A DNA stretch of 64,000 bases, from the NCBI GenBank assembly GCA_029215795.1, contig JARDYH010000007.1, positions 83,401,763-83,465,762 of the forward strand, in the 5' to 3' direction. A model generated the notes under the pieces. The model did not search any database. It saw nothing but the letters and a program-made list of their open reading frames with translations, and was not told where the DNA came from. The position numbers were made by a program, and so were the translations under genes. This DNA is from Anniella stebbinsi (taxonomy: Eukaryota; Chordata; Lepidosauria; Squamata; Anniellidae). Shown piece after piece: positions 63,772 to 64,000 of this stretch (position 1 is the stretch's first letter; every line of letters begins with the position of its first letter).

Positions 63772-64000
63772 GGCAGTCCCTTAATGCCAACTCGGAAATC
63801 CTTTGGAGCGTGGTTCAAAACCCAGTGAAATCGAGAGCTAAGGTTTCTCTACAACTGCAGCCTCGGCCCGTTAGCAGGATTGAGCTCTACATTACGGGAG
63901 CATTACATTACTGCCCCTACCCTGATTTCTTCTTGTCCATTTATCATTAAACAGTCTGTTCAAGAACACAGAATCTAAGACGCCTATTATGAGAACATAA
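63772..64000. other. Window end, unassigned
   Basis: ATTACGGGAGCATTACATTA is a short repeated word. No gene seen. Confidence 0.4.

Overview
The window is nuclear DNA of a vertebrate, most likely a squamate reptile (lizard or snake). It holds split vertebrate genes with long introns. It also carries tRNA-headed SINEs of the Sauria/Squam1 type, many truncated CR1 and L2-clade LINE 3' ends, and a large number of short palindromic (foldback) elements. No prokaryotic, organellar or rRNA/tRNA genes were seen. The species cannot be fixed from the sequence alone.

Two protein-coding genes are supported, both on the minus strand. (1) The 5' part of SYTL1 (synaptotagmin-like protein 1, a Rab27 effector). 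Four coding exons at 10396-10523, 5805-5953, 3469-3565 and 1446-1497 join in frame through consensus splice sites into 142 residues. They cover the Slp-homology (Rab27-binding) domain and the start of the acidic linker. The C2A and C2B exons must lie left of position 1. A GC-rich segment near 25.3-25.6 kb ends in a perfect splice donor and is a candidate first, non-coding exon and promoter. (2) A complete two-exon gene of the trophoblast glycoprotein (TPBG/5T4/WAIF) family, at 37922-38199 and 33297-34134, coding for 371 residues: signal peptide, LRRNT, LRRs, LRRCT, one membrane span and a 44-residue tail. A GC-rich CpG island at 39.4-40.2 kb is its probable promoter.

Region by region: 1-10.6 kb holds SYTL1 exons in repeat-rich introns. 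10.6-25.3 kb is probably SYTL1 intron 1, packed with L2, CR1, SINE and foldback elements. 25.6-33 kb is intergenic and includes three notable foldback transposons (27.6, 29.8 and 30.3 kb), a tandemly duplicated foldback and an RTE-like fragment. 33.3-40.2 kb is the TPBG-family gene. 40.2-64 kb is intergenic: broken CR1/L2 copies, two probable LTRs, a 190-bp palindrome, a hammerhead-ribozyme-like motif at 60.0 kb, and two weak exon candidates at 60.1 and 63.7 kb.

The two genes are not known to act together. SYTL1 works in Rab27-dependent vesicle docking; TPBG-family proteins are membrane LRR proteins that dampen canonical Wnt signalling. Their linkage is of evolutionary interest: mammalian SYTL1 (human 1p36.11) is not, to my knowledge, flanked by a TPBG-family gene, so this may be a paralogue lost in mammals.
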